Shown here: positions 23,891-33,108 of the stretch, in pieces
How positions within the stretch are numbered: position 1 is the stretch's first letter
Layout of the letters: each line of letters begins with the position of its first letter
From: Thermus sp. LT1-2-5
GTDB lineage: Bacteria > Deinococcota > Deinococci > Deinococcales > Thermaceae
DNA: 50,005 bases
Assembly (NCBI RefSeq): GCF_040363165.1
Contig: NZ_BSRG01000014.1
Coordinates: 1-50,005, forward strand
Reading direction: 5' to 3'
Program-made: the position numbers and the translations under genes
The notes under the pieces: model-generated
What the model saw: only the letters and a program-made list of their open reading frames with translations
Told to the model about the DNA's origin: nothing
The model's database searches: none

Positions 23891-24490
23891 CCAGCGGCGC
23901 TGGGGCCGAAGCCCCTTCATCCAGCTCCAGGCCCGTCGTGGGCCCACAGGAGGGCCCAGCCTCGCCGATAACCCCTCGGCGGCGTTCCTGATGGCCCCTA
24001 TCCCGTCCCGGGGATAGGGTGGGAGGAGGGCCTGTCGGAAGGCCTCGTGGAGCCCTGGGAGTAGGGGTTGACCATGGGCCGGCCGTCGGCGTGGCGGCGG
24101 CGGGTGTGGCGGGCCCAGGGGAAGGGGTAGCTCAGGATGCGGGCGACCTGGGAATGGGGTGGACCGTGGGGGAGGGCCCGTTACCCTGGAGGAAGACCCG
24201 CTCCACGGGGCTTTCGCTTTCCTGGTAGAGGGCGCGCGGGCTGCGCCGGGGCGCTGCGGCTAGAGTTCTAGCCGGGGACGGCGGTGCTGGGTGGACGGCG
24301 TACCTCATCTTGAGGGGAAACCTAGGGGGAGTGTTTATCAGTCCCCCACGGAAGTAAGCGTCAAGCCGCCCCCGCCTTCGGGTTCAATCCGGGTTCCAAA
24401 AGGGGAGGTCAAAGACCTCATCCGGGAGGGCCTCCGAGGGGGCCTTAGGAGGGTAGGTGTGGGTTTACCCACCCGAGAAAGCTCCCAGGG
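23891..24490. other. 600-bp gap, decayed sequence
   Basis: No gene believed. On the minus strand a fragment reads SYPFPWARHTRRRHADGRP (about 24140-24080), perhaps the rest of a lost gene. Near the end is a short hairpin GTGGG-TTTA-CCCAC (24459-24472), 19 bp from the phosphoesterase stop, without a T-run. Confidence 0.4.
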
Positions 24491-25285
24491 TCATACCCCC
24501 ACGATTTGGTAGCTATGCTGGATCTGCAACGCCTTGCCGTCTTCTATTTGTAAAACGACATAGCTCATCCGGACCGGCCCACTCGCCCAGCGAAGCTGCA
24601 AGTTCCGGGGAGGCAGTCTGAGCCGCTGGGCCTCCACCCAAAACTGGGGTTCGTACCCCTGCATTCCCCCTTCCGGCCCCACCATGCCCACGTCGGAAAC
24701 ATACGCCGTGCCTTTAGGCAAGATGCGGGCATCGGCGGTCGGCACGTGGGTGTGGGTGCCTAGCACCGCGGCGACCTGGCCGTCAAAGAGAAAAGCGAAC
24801 CCTAACTTTTCAAAAACGGACTCGGAATGAAAGTCCACCACCACTGCCCCTGCAGGCCCTTCGGCGAGGACCTGAGCCATGGCCTCTATAGGGGAGTCAA
24901 CCAGGGGCAAGGCCGAACGGCCGGCAAGGTTCACCACCTGAAGCCGCTGGTCCTCCTTTTCCAGAAGCAGGACCCCACGCCCTGGTGCTTGGGGGCCATA
25001 ATTGAGCGGCCGAAGCACCCTCGGATGCCCCAACACCTCCTCCAACCAGGGTGGGTCAAAGGAATGATTCCCTCCCGTTACCGCATCCACACCCAAGGCC
25101 AACAGGCGGTTCAGGCTCTCCAAGGACATCCCCGCCCGGCCCAGCTTGGGCTCCGTGATGTCCAGGTTTTCCCCATTGGCGATAATGAAGTCGGGTTGGT
25201 GAAGGGCCCTCAGCCGTGGGAGTTCCCGCTCCAGCGCCTTAAGCCCAGGCTCTCCTACCACATCGCCAAAAAAGAGGACCTTCAA
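24491..25285 (-). CDS. YmdB-type metallophosphoesterase (TIGR00282)
   Basis: 264 aa from a TTG at 25285 with GGGAGGTG before it. Two-metal motifs are FFGDVVGEPG, IANGENLD, TGGNHSFD, VDFHSES and LGTHTHVPTAD. YmdB proteins are phosphodiesterases active on 2',3'-cyclic nucleotides and affect RNA turnover in Bacillus. Here the start overlaps the stop of an ABC permease (TTGA), so it is the last gene of a sugar-type importer operon. That place suggests a job in handling an imported phosphodiester, much as UgpQ does for the Ugp system; this is inference. Confidence 0.85.
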   Translation of the reverse strand: MKVLFFGDVVGEPGLKALERELPRLRALHQPDFIIANGENLDITEPKLGRAGMSLESLNRLLALGVDAVTGGNHSFDPPWLEEVLGHPRVLRPLNYGPQAPGRGVLLLEKEDQRLQVVNLAGRSALPLVDSPIEAMAQVLAEGPAGAVVVDFHSESVFEKLGFAFLFDGQVAAVLGTHTHVPTADARILPKGTAYVSDVGMVGPEGGMQGYEPQFWVEAQRLRLPPRNLQLRWASGPVRMSYVVLQIEDGKALQIQHSYQIVGV

Positions 25286-26094
25286 AACCGCACACCTCCC
25301 TCCAGTAAGGTTTCCAGAATCCACCTGCGGAAGGCCAAATAGAGGAGCAAGGCGGGCAAGGTAGCCAGCACCGAGGCGGCCATTAGAGGACCCCAGGCGT
25401 TGGCCCCTTCCCCGCCGGCGAAGCGCTGCACGGCCACGGTAAGGACATACATGTCAGGCCTGCTGGCCACCAGCATGGGCCACACGAACTGATTCCAAGC
25501 CCCGATGAATAGGGTAATGAAAAGGGCTACCAAAGTAGCCCGATTGGCCGGCGCCAGCACCCGCCAAATGATTTGGAGGGTGCTGGCCCCATCCACAAAG
25601 GCCGCTTCGAGGATCTCCCTAGGAAAGCTCACGAAACGCTGCCGCAAGAGGAAAGTTGCGTAGCCCGCGGTGAGCATGGGCAGGATTAGGCCCAGGTGAG
25701 TGTTGAGCAGCCCTAGTTGGGCCAGCAGCAGGTAGTTGGGTAGATACGTAACCACAAAAGGCACCACCATGCTGGCTACGAAGAGGGCAAACAGGAGCTC
25801 TGCGAGGGCAAAGCGCCGGAAGGCAAAGGCGTAGCCTGCGAGCAGGCCCAGGACGAGTTGGCCCACAGTGCTCCCCAGGGCAAAAACCAAGCTGTTAAGG
25901 ACGTAGCGGGTAAAGGGTAGCTTCTCCAGCACCACCCGATAGTTCTCCAGGGTAAGGGGCAAGGTAAAAGGCCAAGGGGAGGCGAAGAGCCGCTCGGGAG
26001 GCACCAGGCTGAGGCCCAGCTGGTAGAGAAGCGGCAGGAAGCAGACCCCAACAGCAAGCCAGAGCAAGAGGTGGGACAAAAGCTTCCTAGCCAT
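25282..26094 (-). CDS. ABC importer permease, MalG/UgpE type
   Basis: 270 aa, six membrane helices. The cytoplasmic EAA loop is visible as EAAFVDGASTLQIIWRVLAP. Carbohydrate-uptake (CUT1) family. Its start overlaps the end of the other permease by 8 bp, and its stop overlaps the phosphoesterase start. The operon lacks an ATPase, so a shared MsmK/UgpC-type ATPase elsewhere is expected. Confidence 0.88.
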   Translation of the reverse strand: MARKLLSHLLLWLAVGVCFLPLLYQLGLSLVPPERLFASPWPFTLPLTLENYRVVLEKLPFTRYVLNSLVFALGSTVGQLVLGLLAGYAFAFRRFALAELLFALFVASMVVPFVVTYLPNYLLLAQLGLLNTHLGLILPMLTAGYATFLLRQRFVSFPREILEAAFVDGASTLQIIWRVLAPANRATLVALFITLFIGAWNQFVWPMLVASRPDMYVLTVAVQRFAGGEGANAWGPLMAASVLATLPALLLYLAFRRWILETLLEGGVRF

Positions 26095-27004
26095 AGGTCC
26101 TTCTTCCCTCCAACAGGCGGACCTGGCCTACGATGAGGAAGGCCATTCCCAGCGTCAGGAGCACCGCCAAGGCGGCGGCCATTCCGGCGCGGAAGTAGCG
26201 GAAGGCTTCCTGGTAGACCGCGTACATGAGATTGCTGCTCCGGCCGAAGGGGCCACCTTGGGTCATCACGTCTATCGGGACAAAGGCATAGTCCAGGGCG
26301 CTGGCCAGGGCGCTAAGGAAAAGAAAAACCAGGGTGGGGGAGAGAAGGGGCACCAATACCCGGTAGAGGAAGGTCCAGCCTACTGCCCCGTCTACCCTGG
26401 CAGCCTCCAGCACCTCCTTGGGCAAAGCCTTCAGGCCGGCCAGAGCGATCAGGTAGTGAAAGCCCAGGAACTTCCAGTTGGCCACCAAACTCACCGCATA
26501 AAGGGCGAACTGAGGGTCACTCAGGAAGTTTGGGGCCGGCAAGCCCACGGCGTTGAAAGCCTTGGCGAGAGGTCCCGCAGCGGGAAGATAAAGGTAGATC
26601 CAGACCAAAGACGCAACGGAAACCGCCACCGCCGTAGGGGTGAACAGCAGACTCTGGTACAGCTCGGCCCAGCGTCCCGCCGTCTGGAGGGTAAGGAGGG
26701 CCAGGGCAAAAGGAAGGAGAAAGTTGCCTAGGGCAGCCAGGGCCATGTATAGCAAGCTCTGCTGCAGAAGTTGGCCGAAGAGGGGGTCCCGAAGCAAAGC
26801 CTGGTAGTTCCCCAGGCCCACGAAGCGAGCTTGGGGGCTTACCAGGTTCCACTCGTACAGGCTCAACCAGAGGTTGTGAAGGAGGGGCCAGTAGACGAAA
26901 ACCAACAAAAATAAAAGGCCCGGGGCTACCAAGAGGTAGGGCTCCCAGGCCCAGGTCAGAGTTCGGGTTCCACCTCCTCTAGGATGGCTCTCTACTCGTT
27001 GCAC
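26087..27004 (-). CDS. ABC importer permease, MalF/UgpA type
   Basis: 305 aa, six membrane helices, EAA loop EAARVDGAVGWTFLYRVLVP. The GTG start at 27004 lies inside the 3' end of the binding-protein gene (13-bp overlap). A later start is possible, since the first 14 residues (MQRVESHPRGGGTR) are polar. Forms a heterodimer with the product of 25282-26094. Confidence 0.87.
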   Translation of the reverse strand: MQRVESHPRGGGTRTLTWAWEPYLLVAPGLLFLLVFVYWPLLHNLWLSLYEWNLVSPQARFVGLGNYQALLRDPLFGQLLQQSLLYMALAALGNFLLPFALALLTLQTAGRWAELYQSLLFTPTAVAVSVASLVWIYLYLPAAGPLAKAFNAVGLPAPNFLSDPQFALYAVSLVANWKFLGFHYLIALAGLKALPKEVLEAARVDGAVGWTFLYRVLVPLLSPTLVFLFLSALASALDYAFVPIDVMTQGGPFGRSSNLMYAVYQEAFRYFRAGMAAALAVLLTLGMAFLIVGQVRLLEGRRTYG

Positions 27005-28266
27005 CGCTCGCTCCCAATGAGCCGATTGATTTCCTGAGCCGCATCCTTGAGGGCCACCTCCGGGGTGGCCTGTCCAGCCAGGGCGCGCTGCACGGCGCGG
27101 AAAAGGGCTTGGCTGGCGGCCAACCCATTAGGGCCGGGGAAGCTGGTCCAAGGGACAGTGAAGGGAAGCTGCTCCACCGCGATGCGCTGGATGGGATTCT
27201 GCTCCATGAAGTCCTTAAGGTAGCGGGGGTCACGGGTAATCTCTGGCAGGAGGGGAACATAACCGGTGCCTTTGGTCCAGATGGTGAAGCCCTCGGGAGA
27301 GGTGAGGAACTCGATGAATTTCCATGCGGCCTCCTGCTTCCTAGGGTCGCGGCTAAAGACCATGAGCACGTTGCCCCCGGCGGGTAGCGCGGGCTTCTTG
27401 CCCCCGAAGGTGGGGAACCGCGCCCCTCGCAGCTCAAAGCGGCCTTGGGTCTGCTGCTGCAAACCAGCCCGGCGAGCGATGGTGGTCATGAACGCCCCTG
27501 TCTCCCCTGCCAGGAAAGCCTGTTCTCCCTGCTGGAGGGGTACGCCGAGGGCGAGCCCATCCTTTACCAGCCCTGCCCAAAGGGAGAGGGCCTCTATCGC
27601 TTCCTTGCTATCGATGCCCGAACGGTAAAATCCCGCCTCACAACGTAGTAGGGTGCCTCCGTTGGAACGGATAAGCGCCTCGATCGCCCAGTTATCGTCC
27701 AAGAGGATCAGATAGAGACCGGTCTTGCCCGTGCGCGCCTTTATCTGCTGGGCAGCCCGACGCCAACCCTCCCAGGTGCTCGGGGGCCTGTCGGGGTTTA
27801 GACCGGCCCGGCGAACGAGATCAGCGTTGTAGTAGGTTACGATGTTAGAAAGGGAATACGGCATACCTACCTGTACCCCGCCCACCTGGCCCAAGGCCAA
27901 CACGTTGGGAGCAAAGCGGCGCAGGTGGCGTTCTCCGTTGTAGCGCTTGGCCAGGTCGCTAATGGGAACGTAGGGGAAATTGGCAGCGACGTAGCGGGTG
28001 TAGAGATAGCCAATCTGAGCCACATCCGGGGGGGTTCCGGCGGCTAGGGCGGCTTGCAGGTTCTGGAGCAAACCCGTGTAGGCGTTGGCATGGAACCGCT
28101 CCTCAACCTTAATCCCGGGGTTGCGTTGCTCAAAAATACGGATGAGCTCACGTACAGCTGGTAAGCCAAAAGCTTCGGTATTGATATGCCAGTACTGCAG
28201 GGTAATGGGTCCCTGAGCTATGGATAGCCCGAAGAAGGCTGCGAGAAACAGCAGGGCTCGCAACAC
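26992..28266 (-). CDS. ABC importer substrate-binding protein, UgpB-like
   Basis: 424 aa, signal peptide MLRALLFLAAFFGLSIAQG without lipobox Cys. LQYWHINTEAFGLPAVRELIRIFEQ is the usual start of the sugar/glycerol-3-phosphate binding family. A distal WTSFPGPNGL is Ugp-like. GTG start with GGGAGGTGAGCC. A possible -35 (TTGACG) lies in the leader. It is the first gene of the four-gene unit. Base composition is lower in G+C than the flanking carotenoid genes, which may point to separate acquisition. Confidence 0.85.
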   Translation of the reverse strand: MLRALLFLAAFFGLSIAQGPITLQYWHINTEAFGLPAVRELIRIFEQRNPGIKVEERFHANAYTGLLQNLQAALAAGTPPDVAQIGYLYTRYVAANFPYVPISDLAKRYNGERHLRRFAPNVLALGQVGGVQVGMPYSLSNIVTYYNADLVRRAGLNPDRPPSTWEGWRRAAQQIKARTGKTGLYLILLDDNWAIEALIRSNGGTLLRCEAGFYRSGIDSKEAIEALSLWAGLVKDGLALGVPLQQGEQAFLAGETGAFMTTIARRAGLQQQTQGRFELRGARFPTFGGKKPALPAGGNVLMVFSRDPRKQEAAWKFIEFLTSPEGFTIWTKGTGYVPLLPEITRDPRYLKDFMEQNPIQRIAVEQLPFTVPWTSFPGPNGLAASQALFRAVQRALAGQATPEVALKDAAQEINRLIGSERCNE

Positions 28267-28439
28267 GGCTCACCTCCCATGCGGCATTCTGAACTTCCCC
28301 AGTCATCCCACCGTCAAACCCGGATCCCGTGGCGGGTGGCTTTAACCGTTCCTGGATATGCGACCACCAGACTAGACGGCGAGCCCACGGCAGGATTGCC
28401 GGACGAAGCGGATAAGGGGAAGAAGCTCAAAGTTATCCC

Positions 28440-28890
28440 CCCGCGGGGGAAGTTCCAAGCCGCCTTGGAGGCGGTCAATCAAGGGGCAAAGCGCTTGGTG
28501 GAGATGGCTCGCGCCCACGACGCCCGCCCCAACCCCGTGGTGAAGGGGAGGTGGGAGCTCGTGGAGAAGGAGCCCTCCCTCTTCCCCGGCGAGAGGCGGG
28601 AGAACAAGGCGCGGCGCCTCATGAAGAAAGAGGAAGGGGAGGCCCTTGGGCGAGCGCGTGGAGCTAAGCCCTCGCCCAAGGGTTGGCTCCCCCACCCATC
28701 GTCCCGCGGGCTTTGGAGGTTCCCCGGGCCACCGGGTACACCTACTGGAGGCGGGGGTGGGGGAGCACCCCGAGTACGGGTACCGCCGGGTAGACCGGGA
28801 GCTGGGGCGCCGAGGGGGGGTGATGAACCCCAAGCGGACCCGGTGGTCGCTTCGGGGCTTCTGGCTTTCCCTGAGGCGGGCTGGGCGAAA
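28440..28890 (+). pseudogene. IS3-family transposase remnant (orfA and orfB pieces)
   Basis: The first frame carries KFQAALEAVNQGAKRLVEMARAHDARPNPV with KEPSLFPGERRENKARR, the HTH protein (OrfA) of IS3-type elements. After a frame change comes EHPEYGYRRVDRELGRRGGVMNPKRT, the typical OrfB YGYRR...N-x-KR segment. The DDE core is missing, and no inverted ends are seen. Confidence 0.6.
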
Positions 28891-29370
28891 GCCCAAGCCC
28901 AACCCCCTTTGGGGGGAGGGTGGTCTTGGCGGGGGAGGGGGCGGAGCTGAGGGCGGCGTTCCTGCGGGAGGGGGAGCCGGAGCCCTTTGCCCTGCTTTAC
29001 GCGGGCTTTAGCCTGATTCCCTACACAGGAGGAAGCCTTGGGGGGGGTGGGAGGCTTCACACCTCCGGAGACTGGGGGTGGCCACCACGAGATCCCAGAA
29101 TTTCTCCGGGAACGCCTCCCTTCGGAATGGGGAACTGACAAGGAGGGCGAAAGAGCTGGGTGGGGAGGGTACTCTCCCCGTTGGGATAGACGCTAGGCTA
29201 AATCCGGGGAAGAGAAGCCGAGCTATGTCCAAGATGGACTCGTGGGCGTCCAGGGCTTCCGCCTAGACGATGAGGGGGTGGGAACTGTGGCGATGGCGAA
29301 CTTCCTGCGGGCGGGAAGCCCCTTCGTTGGCCACCTGGCGGTTTCAGGTAAGCGGGCCCGCTGGGATGGG
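28891..29370. other. Gap, decayed sequence after the IS3 remnant
   Basis: Short frames only, for example a plus-strand piece AELRAAFLREGEPEPFALLYAGFS (28945-29016) that I cannot assign. No repeats found. Confidence 0.35.
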
Positions 29371-29376
29371 TAGACT
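29371..29376 (+). promoter_or_regulatory. Candidate leaderless -10 box
   Basis: TAGACT, 6 nt before the ATG at 29383. Confidence 0.3.
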
Positions 29377-29382
29377 TGAGCC

Positions 29383-29943
29383 ATGGGCCAAGCTAAGCCG
29401 ATTGCCTTTCAGGCAGTTTTGCTGGTCCAGGGGGTGGCCTCGCCCCCCAAGGGGCCTGGCCACTTTCCTTCCGTCCAGGTCTTGGACCGGGTGTACCTGG
29501 TTCCTAGCCATAGCCTGGCTCCCAAGGCTCGAGCCAGTCTGCCCGGGGTGCTACAGGCCTTCCTCCGGCGGAACCCAGGTGGGGGCCCGGTTCCGGTCCT
29601 CCTTTATCCCCGGACGGAGGGGTGCCGCTTGGACCTGGGAAGGACCCTCCTCGCCAAGCTCTACACTACCGAAACTCCCCCCTTATCGCCGGGGCGCTTT
29701 AGGGTGGTGGGGTTGGTGGTGGATCGGGAAGGGGAGCACCTGAGCGTGGAGGTGCGCCCTAACCAGGAAAGGGGAGCGCTGGGGGAGGCTTTCTCCCTCT
29801 GCTTACGCTTGGACCCCTCCTTGACCGGGACCTTCTTTCCCAAAGGTCAGGCTTTGGAGCTAGTGGGTCGCCTCGAGGCCGACTTGAGCCTTAGGGTAGA
29901 GGAGGCCCGGGAGGTTTCGAGATGGGAAGGGGTCTTGCCCTAA
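29383..29943 (+). CDS. Hypothetical protein, 186 aa
   Basis: No family recognised. It has no signal peptide or membrane helix. There are alternating beta-strand-like stretches (FRVVGLVVDREGEHLSVEVRP, GTFFPKGQALELVGRLEADLSLRVEEA), which suggests a beta-rich or OB-like fold in the second half. The lack of a ribosome site and TAGACT just upstream fit leaderless translation. It sits between IS3 debris and a miniature IS605 element, so it is a cargo-type gene or a survivor of rearrangement. Confidence 0.6.
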   Translation: MGQAKPIAFQAVLLVQGVASPPKGPGHFPSVQVLDRVYLVPSHSLAPKARASLPGVLQAFLRRNPGGGPVPVLLYPRTEGCRLDLGRTLLAKLYTTETPPLSPGRFRVVGLVVDREGEHLSVEVRPNQERGALGEAFSLCLRLDPSLTGTFFPKGQALELVGRLEADLSLRVEEAREVSRWEGVLP

Positions 29944-29976
29944 AGGGAGGTCCCCACGCCTCCATGTGCGGTTTTT

Positions 29977-30271
29977 AGAAAAGAGGGGGTGTAGGGGCTA
30001 TGTCACGGGCGAAGCCCGTACCTTGCCTCCCCCGGTTTTTAAACCGGAGATACATGGACCCTCCACGTCCGCTGGAGGCGGACATAGCATAGGCAGTTCA
30101 CCTGTTTCGGGCGTGGGACACCTCTCCACCGGGACGTAGCCGCAATGCAGAACATCCTGGCTAAGGCCTGGAGAGGCCTTCGGGGATGGATGCGGTTTCG
30201 GCCGTGACCTGAACCACGGTCAGGCAAAGCCTATCTTGTAGCCTCGGACTTCCCATCTGAGGAGTCGTCAC
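29977..30271 (+). mobile_element. 295-bp miniature element derived from IS605-type tnpB element (PATE/MITE-like)
   Basis: The left end (AGAAAAGAGGGGGTGT) matches that of the element at 49718, including the CCGGTTT-tt-AAACCGG palindrome (30032-30047), GATACATGGACC, and the hairpin GTCCGC/GCGGAC (30067-30083). It then jumps to the tnpB 3' end (GTPLHRDVAA, NILAKAW, about 30117-30206) and the right end CCTCGGAC...GAGTCGTCAC (30242-30271), as at the left window edge. Almost all of tnpB is deleted. Both ends needed for transposition and the omega RNA region are kept, so it could be moved in trans. The right hairpin has mutations. Confidence 0.75.
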
Positions 30272-31395
30272 CGGGTGGTGGGCTCAAAGGGTTTAAGCAG
30301 AAGGGTCCAGGCCCACGCCACGCCCACCGCAAGAAGGAGTAGCAGAAAGAAGCCCCCGGCGGGATAGCCGTAAAGGCCCACCACGGGTCCCAACCCCCCT
30401 TGAAGGGCGAAGATGCCCAGCACCCCCGCCAGGTTTACTACGCCCATGGCCTGGCCTGGGTGGCGGGGGGAAAGCCGGGCGGTGTGGGCCAGAACCAGGG
30501 CGTTGAACCCACCGCCAAGGCCTAAGAAGAGGTAAGTGGGCGTGGGGGAAGCCTCCCCAATCCAGAGCCCTAAGCCTGTGGCGTAAAGGCCCATACCGAA
30601 AAGGAGCGCGCGCCCTGTTCCCCAACGCGCCGCCAGGAGGCTGCTGGCAAAGGCGCCTCCAATGGAGGCCAGGTTCAAGAGGGCAAGCGCTTGGCCCACC
30701 TCCTGGCCAGAAAGGCCCCGGGCGTAGGCATGGGCTCCTGCCCAAAAACTTTGGAGAGCGAAGAAGCCACCCAGGTAGGCTAGGGCCAGGAAGGCTAGGG
30801 GGGCAAGGCGGCGGTCCCTTTGCGGGGCGGGATCCTGCCTCCTGGCTTCCGCCTTGGGAGCCAGGGGGGCCATGACCAGCGCCAAACCCCAGGAAAGAAG
30901 AGCGAGGAGCAGGAAAACCCCCCTCCATCCCAAGGCCTCCTCGAGGGCCACCAGGGGGCCGGTGGCCGCTACGCCTCCTAGCCCTCCTAAAGCCACGGTA
31001 AGGCCGCTTAGCAGGCCTAACCGCTCGGGGAGGAGAATCTGGTAGGTCCGCAAGGCGCCCACCAGCGCCAGGGCCATTCCGGCGCCCATGAGGGCCCGGC
31101 CCAAGGCCAAAAGGGCCCAGCCCGGGGCGAGGGCGAAGGCCAGGCACCCCAGGCCGGCGAGGGCGAAGAGGGGAGGCAGCGTTCGACCCGGACCCAAGCG
31201 ATCCAGGAGGGATCCCAGGGGCACTTGAGCCAGGGCGAAGGCCAGGTAAAAAACGCTCGTTAGCGCGCCCAATGCCCCGGGAGACATCTGGAATTCTTGG
31301 GCTAGGGGTTCGACGAGGGCGGCGTTGGCCGAGCGGAGAAGGTAGGAGAGGGCGTAGCCGACTGCGAAGGGCAAGAGCCTTAGCCCGAGCCCCAT
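30268..31395 (-). CDS. MFS transporter
   Basis: 375 aa, about 12 membrane helices. The first loop has GSLLDRLGPGRTL, the MFS motif A region. Last gene of the eight-gene TRAP/E1 operon; its ATG lies inside the end of dctM. The stop codon (TGA, 30270-30268) belongs to the right end of the miniature element, so the native C-terminus (now KPFEPTTR) was changed by the insertion. Probably an exporter or importer of an organic acid or its product; substrate not inferable. Confidence 0.8.
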   Translation of the reverse strand: MGLGLRLLPFAVGYALSYLLRSANAALVEPLAQEFQMSPGALGALTSVFYLAFALAQVPLGSLLDRLGPGRTLPPLFALAGLGCLAFALAPGWALLALGRALMGAGMALALVGALRTYQILLPERLGLLSGLTVALGGLGGVAATGPLVALEEALGWRGVFLLLALLSWGLALVMAPLAPKAEARRQDPAPQRDRRLAPLAFLALAYLGGFFALQSFWAGAHAYARGLSGQEVGQALALLNLASIGGAFASSLLAARWGTGRALLFGMGLYATGLGLWIGEASPTPTYLFLGLGGGFNALVLAHTARLSPRHPGQAMGVVNLAGVLGIFALQGGLGPVVGLYGYPAGGFFLLLLLAVGVAWAWTLLLKPFEPTTR

Positions 31396-32645
31396 ATCGC
31401 CTTCCAGAGGAAAGGGCCGTAGGCCAGAAGAAGGAGGCCCCCCAACGAGGCCAGGACGAAGGGCCAGATCTCCCGCCAGATGGCCTCAATAGGAAGGCCG
31501 CTTACCCGGGCGCTCATGAAAAGGTTCACCGCCACCGGCGGGGTAATCTGGCCGATGGCCATGTTCACGGTCATCACGATGCCCATCCAAACGGGGTCCC
31601 ACCCCAGGTGGGCCATCACGGGGAGAAGGATGGGGAGGGTCAAATAGTAGATGCTCACCGCATCCAAAAGGGTTCCCAGGAAGAGCCAGAAAAGGTTTAA
31701 AAGACTGAGGAGAAGGGTAGGGTTCTCCCCCCAATGCAAGAGAGTCTGGGTTAGGGTCCCCACCAGTCCTACGGTGTCCGCAGTCCAAGCGAAGATGCCC
31801 GCCCAGGCCACGATGGCCATGATCACCGCGCTGGAAACCCCCGCCTGCACCAAGAGGTTGCCCAGGTCTTGCCACGTCAGGCTTCGATAGATAAAGAAGC
31901 CCACGAATAGGCCCCAAAACACCCCCACCGCTGCCGCTTCGGTGGGGGTGAAGATGCCCCCGTATATCCCGCCGAGGATCAGCAAGGGCGTTAAAAGGCC
32001 CGGGAATGCTTCCAGAAAAAGGGGCCAGGTTGAACCCGGCGCCCTTTCCACCTTGCCCCAACCCCGTGCCCTCACCACAAGCAAGGCCGCCACCCCAATG
32101 AGGCCGCCCAGGAGGATCCCCGGAAGGATGCCAGCCAAAAACTGTTGGGCTACGGAAGTGGTGGCTAAAGTGGCGTAGACGATGAGGGCAATGGAGGGAG
32201 GAATAACGATGGAGAGCTCAGCGGAGGCGGCTACAAGCCCGGCGGCAAAGCCCGGGGCATACCCCTGGCGGATCATCATGGGGATGAGGATACCCCCCAA
32301 AGCGGCCACGGTGGCCGGTCCCGAGCCGGAAACCGCGCCCCAGAACATGCCCGCTAACACCGTGGCTACCGCCGCTCCTGCCCTCCATCCCCCCACCAGG
32401 TGGAGGAGGAGCCGGACAATGCGCTCGGCGATCCCCGCCCGGTCCATCACCGCCCCGGCGAGGATGAAGAAGGGGATGGCCAGCAAGGGAAACTTGGCGA
32501 TCCCCGCCTGGAAGTTGAAGGAAACCACCTGGAGGCCGAGCCCCTGGGTAGCGATGACCACAAGGGCGGCACTTCCCAGGGCTGCGGCCACGGGGACCCG
32601 GAGGAGAAGGAGGCCGAGGAAGAGGAGGACCAGGAGGGTGCCCAC
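31380..32645 (-). CDS. dctM: TRAP transporter large permease DctM
   Basis: 421 aa with many membrane helices. It has the DctM pattern (FPLLAIPFFILAGAVMDRAGIAERIVRL, SGSGPATVAALG, FTPTEAAAVGVFWGLFVGFF). It is the transport subunit that uses a sodium gradient. GTG start 4 bp after the dctQ stop; 16-bp overlap with the MFS gene. Confidence 0.95.
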   Translation of the reverse strand: MGTLLVLLFLGLLLLRVPVAAALGSAALVVIATQGLGLQVVSFNFQAGIAKFPLLAIPFFILAGAVMDRAGIAERIVRLLLHLVGGWRAGAAVATVLAGMFWGAVSGSGPATVAALGGILIPMMIRQGYAPGFAAGLVAASAELSIVIPPSIALIVYATLATTSVAQQFLAGILPGILLGGLIGVAALLVVRARGWGKVERAPGSTWPLFLEAFPGLLTPLLILGGIYGGIFTPTEAAAVGVFWGLFVGFFIYRSLTWQDLGNLLVQAGVSSAVIMAIVAWAGIFAWTADTVGLVGTLTQTLLHWGENPTLLLSLLNLFWLFLGTLLDAVSIYYLTLPILLPVMAHLGWDPVWMGIVMTVNMAIGQITPPVAVNLFMSARVSGLPIEAIWREIWPFVLASLGGLLLLAYGPFLWKAIWGSG

Positions 32646-32649
32646 GACC

Positions 32650-33108
32650 CTACCCCCTGAGGGCCCGCCAAGCCCCCTCTAGGCTCCGCAGGGCCACCAG
32701 AAGGCAGAGAAAGGGGGTGGGGAGGGTGTAGATGGCGTTGGGGATTCCCAAGGCCGGGGAAATGGCTCCCAAGGCCAGATCGTCCAGGGCCTGTTTCCAA
32801 GACAGGTAGGCCAAGGTGGCGAAGAGGAGGCCAAAGACGAGGAAGCCCAGGGCCATGCTCCCCCGGCGCCACGGTTCGGGCAGGAATTCTGTCAGGGCCA
32901 CGAACCGGATATGTGCCCCTTCAAGCCCCTCGCGGAGACCCACGGCGATGCCCAGGAGGGTGGCCCACACAAAGACGTTGACGAGCAGCTCTTCGCTGAA
33001 GGCCAGCGGGTAACGGAAGAGGTAGCGGGTCAGCACGTTGGCAAAAGCCAAGGAAACCATCCCCCCTAAGAGGAGGGCGAGGAGGATTTCCTCCAGGCGC
33101 CTGAGCAT
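32650..33108 (-). CDS. dctQ: TRAP transporter small permease DctQ
   Basis: 152 aa, four membrane helices, start MLRRLEEILLALLLGGMVSLAFANVLTRY typical for DctQ. The ATG overlaps the dctP stop (ATGA). Works with DctM as the membrane complex. Confidence 0.92.
   Translation of the reverse strand: MLRRLEEILLALLLGGMVSLAFANVLTRYLFRYPLAFSEELLVNVFVWATLLGIAVGLREGLEGAHIRFVALTEFLPEPWRRGSMALGFLVFGLLFATLAYLSWKQALDDLALGAISPALGIPNAIYTLPTPFLCLLVALRSLEGAWRALRG

Noticed and set aside
24459-24472. Hairpin as terminator of the phosphoesterase operon
   Set aside because: Only a 5-bp stem and no T-run follows in the minus direction.
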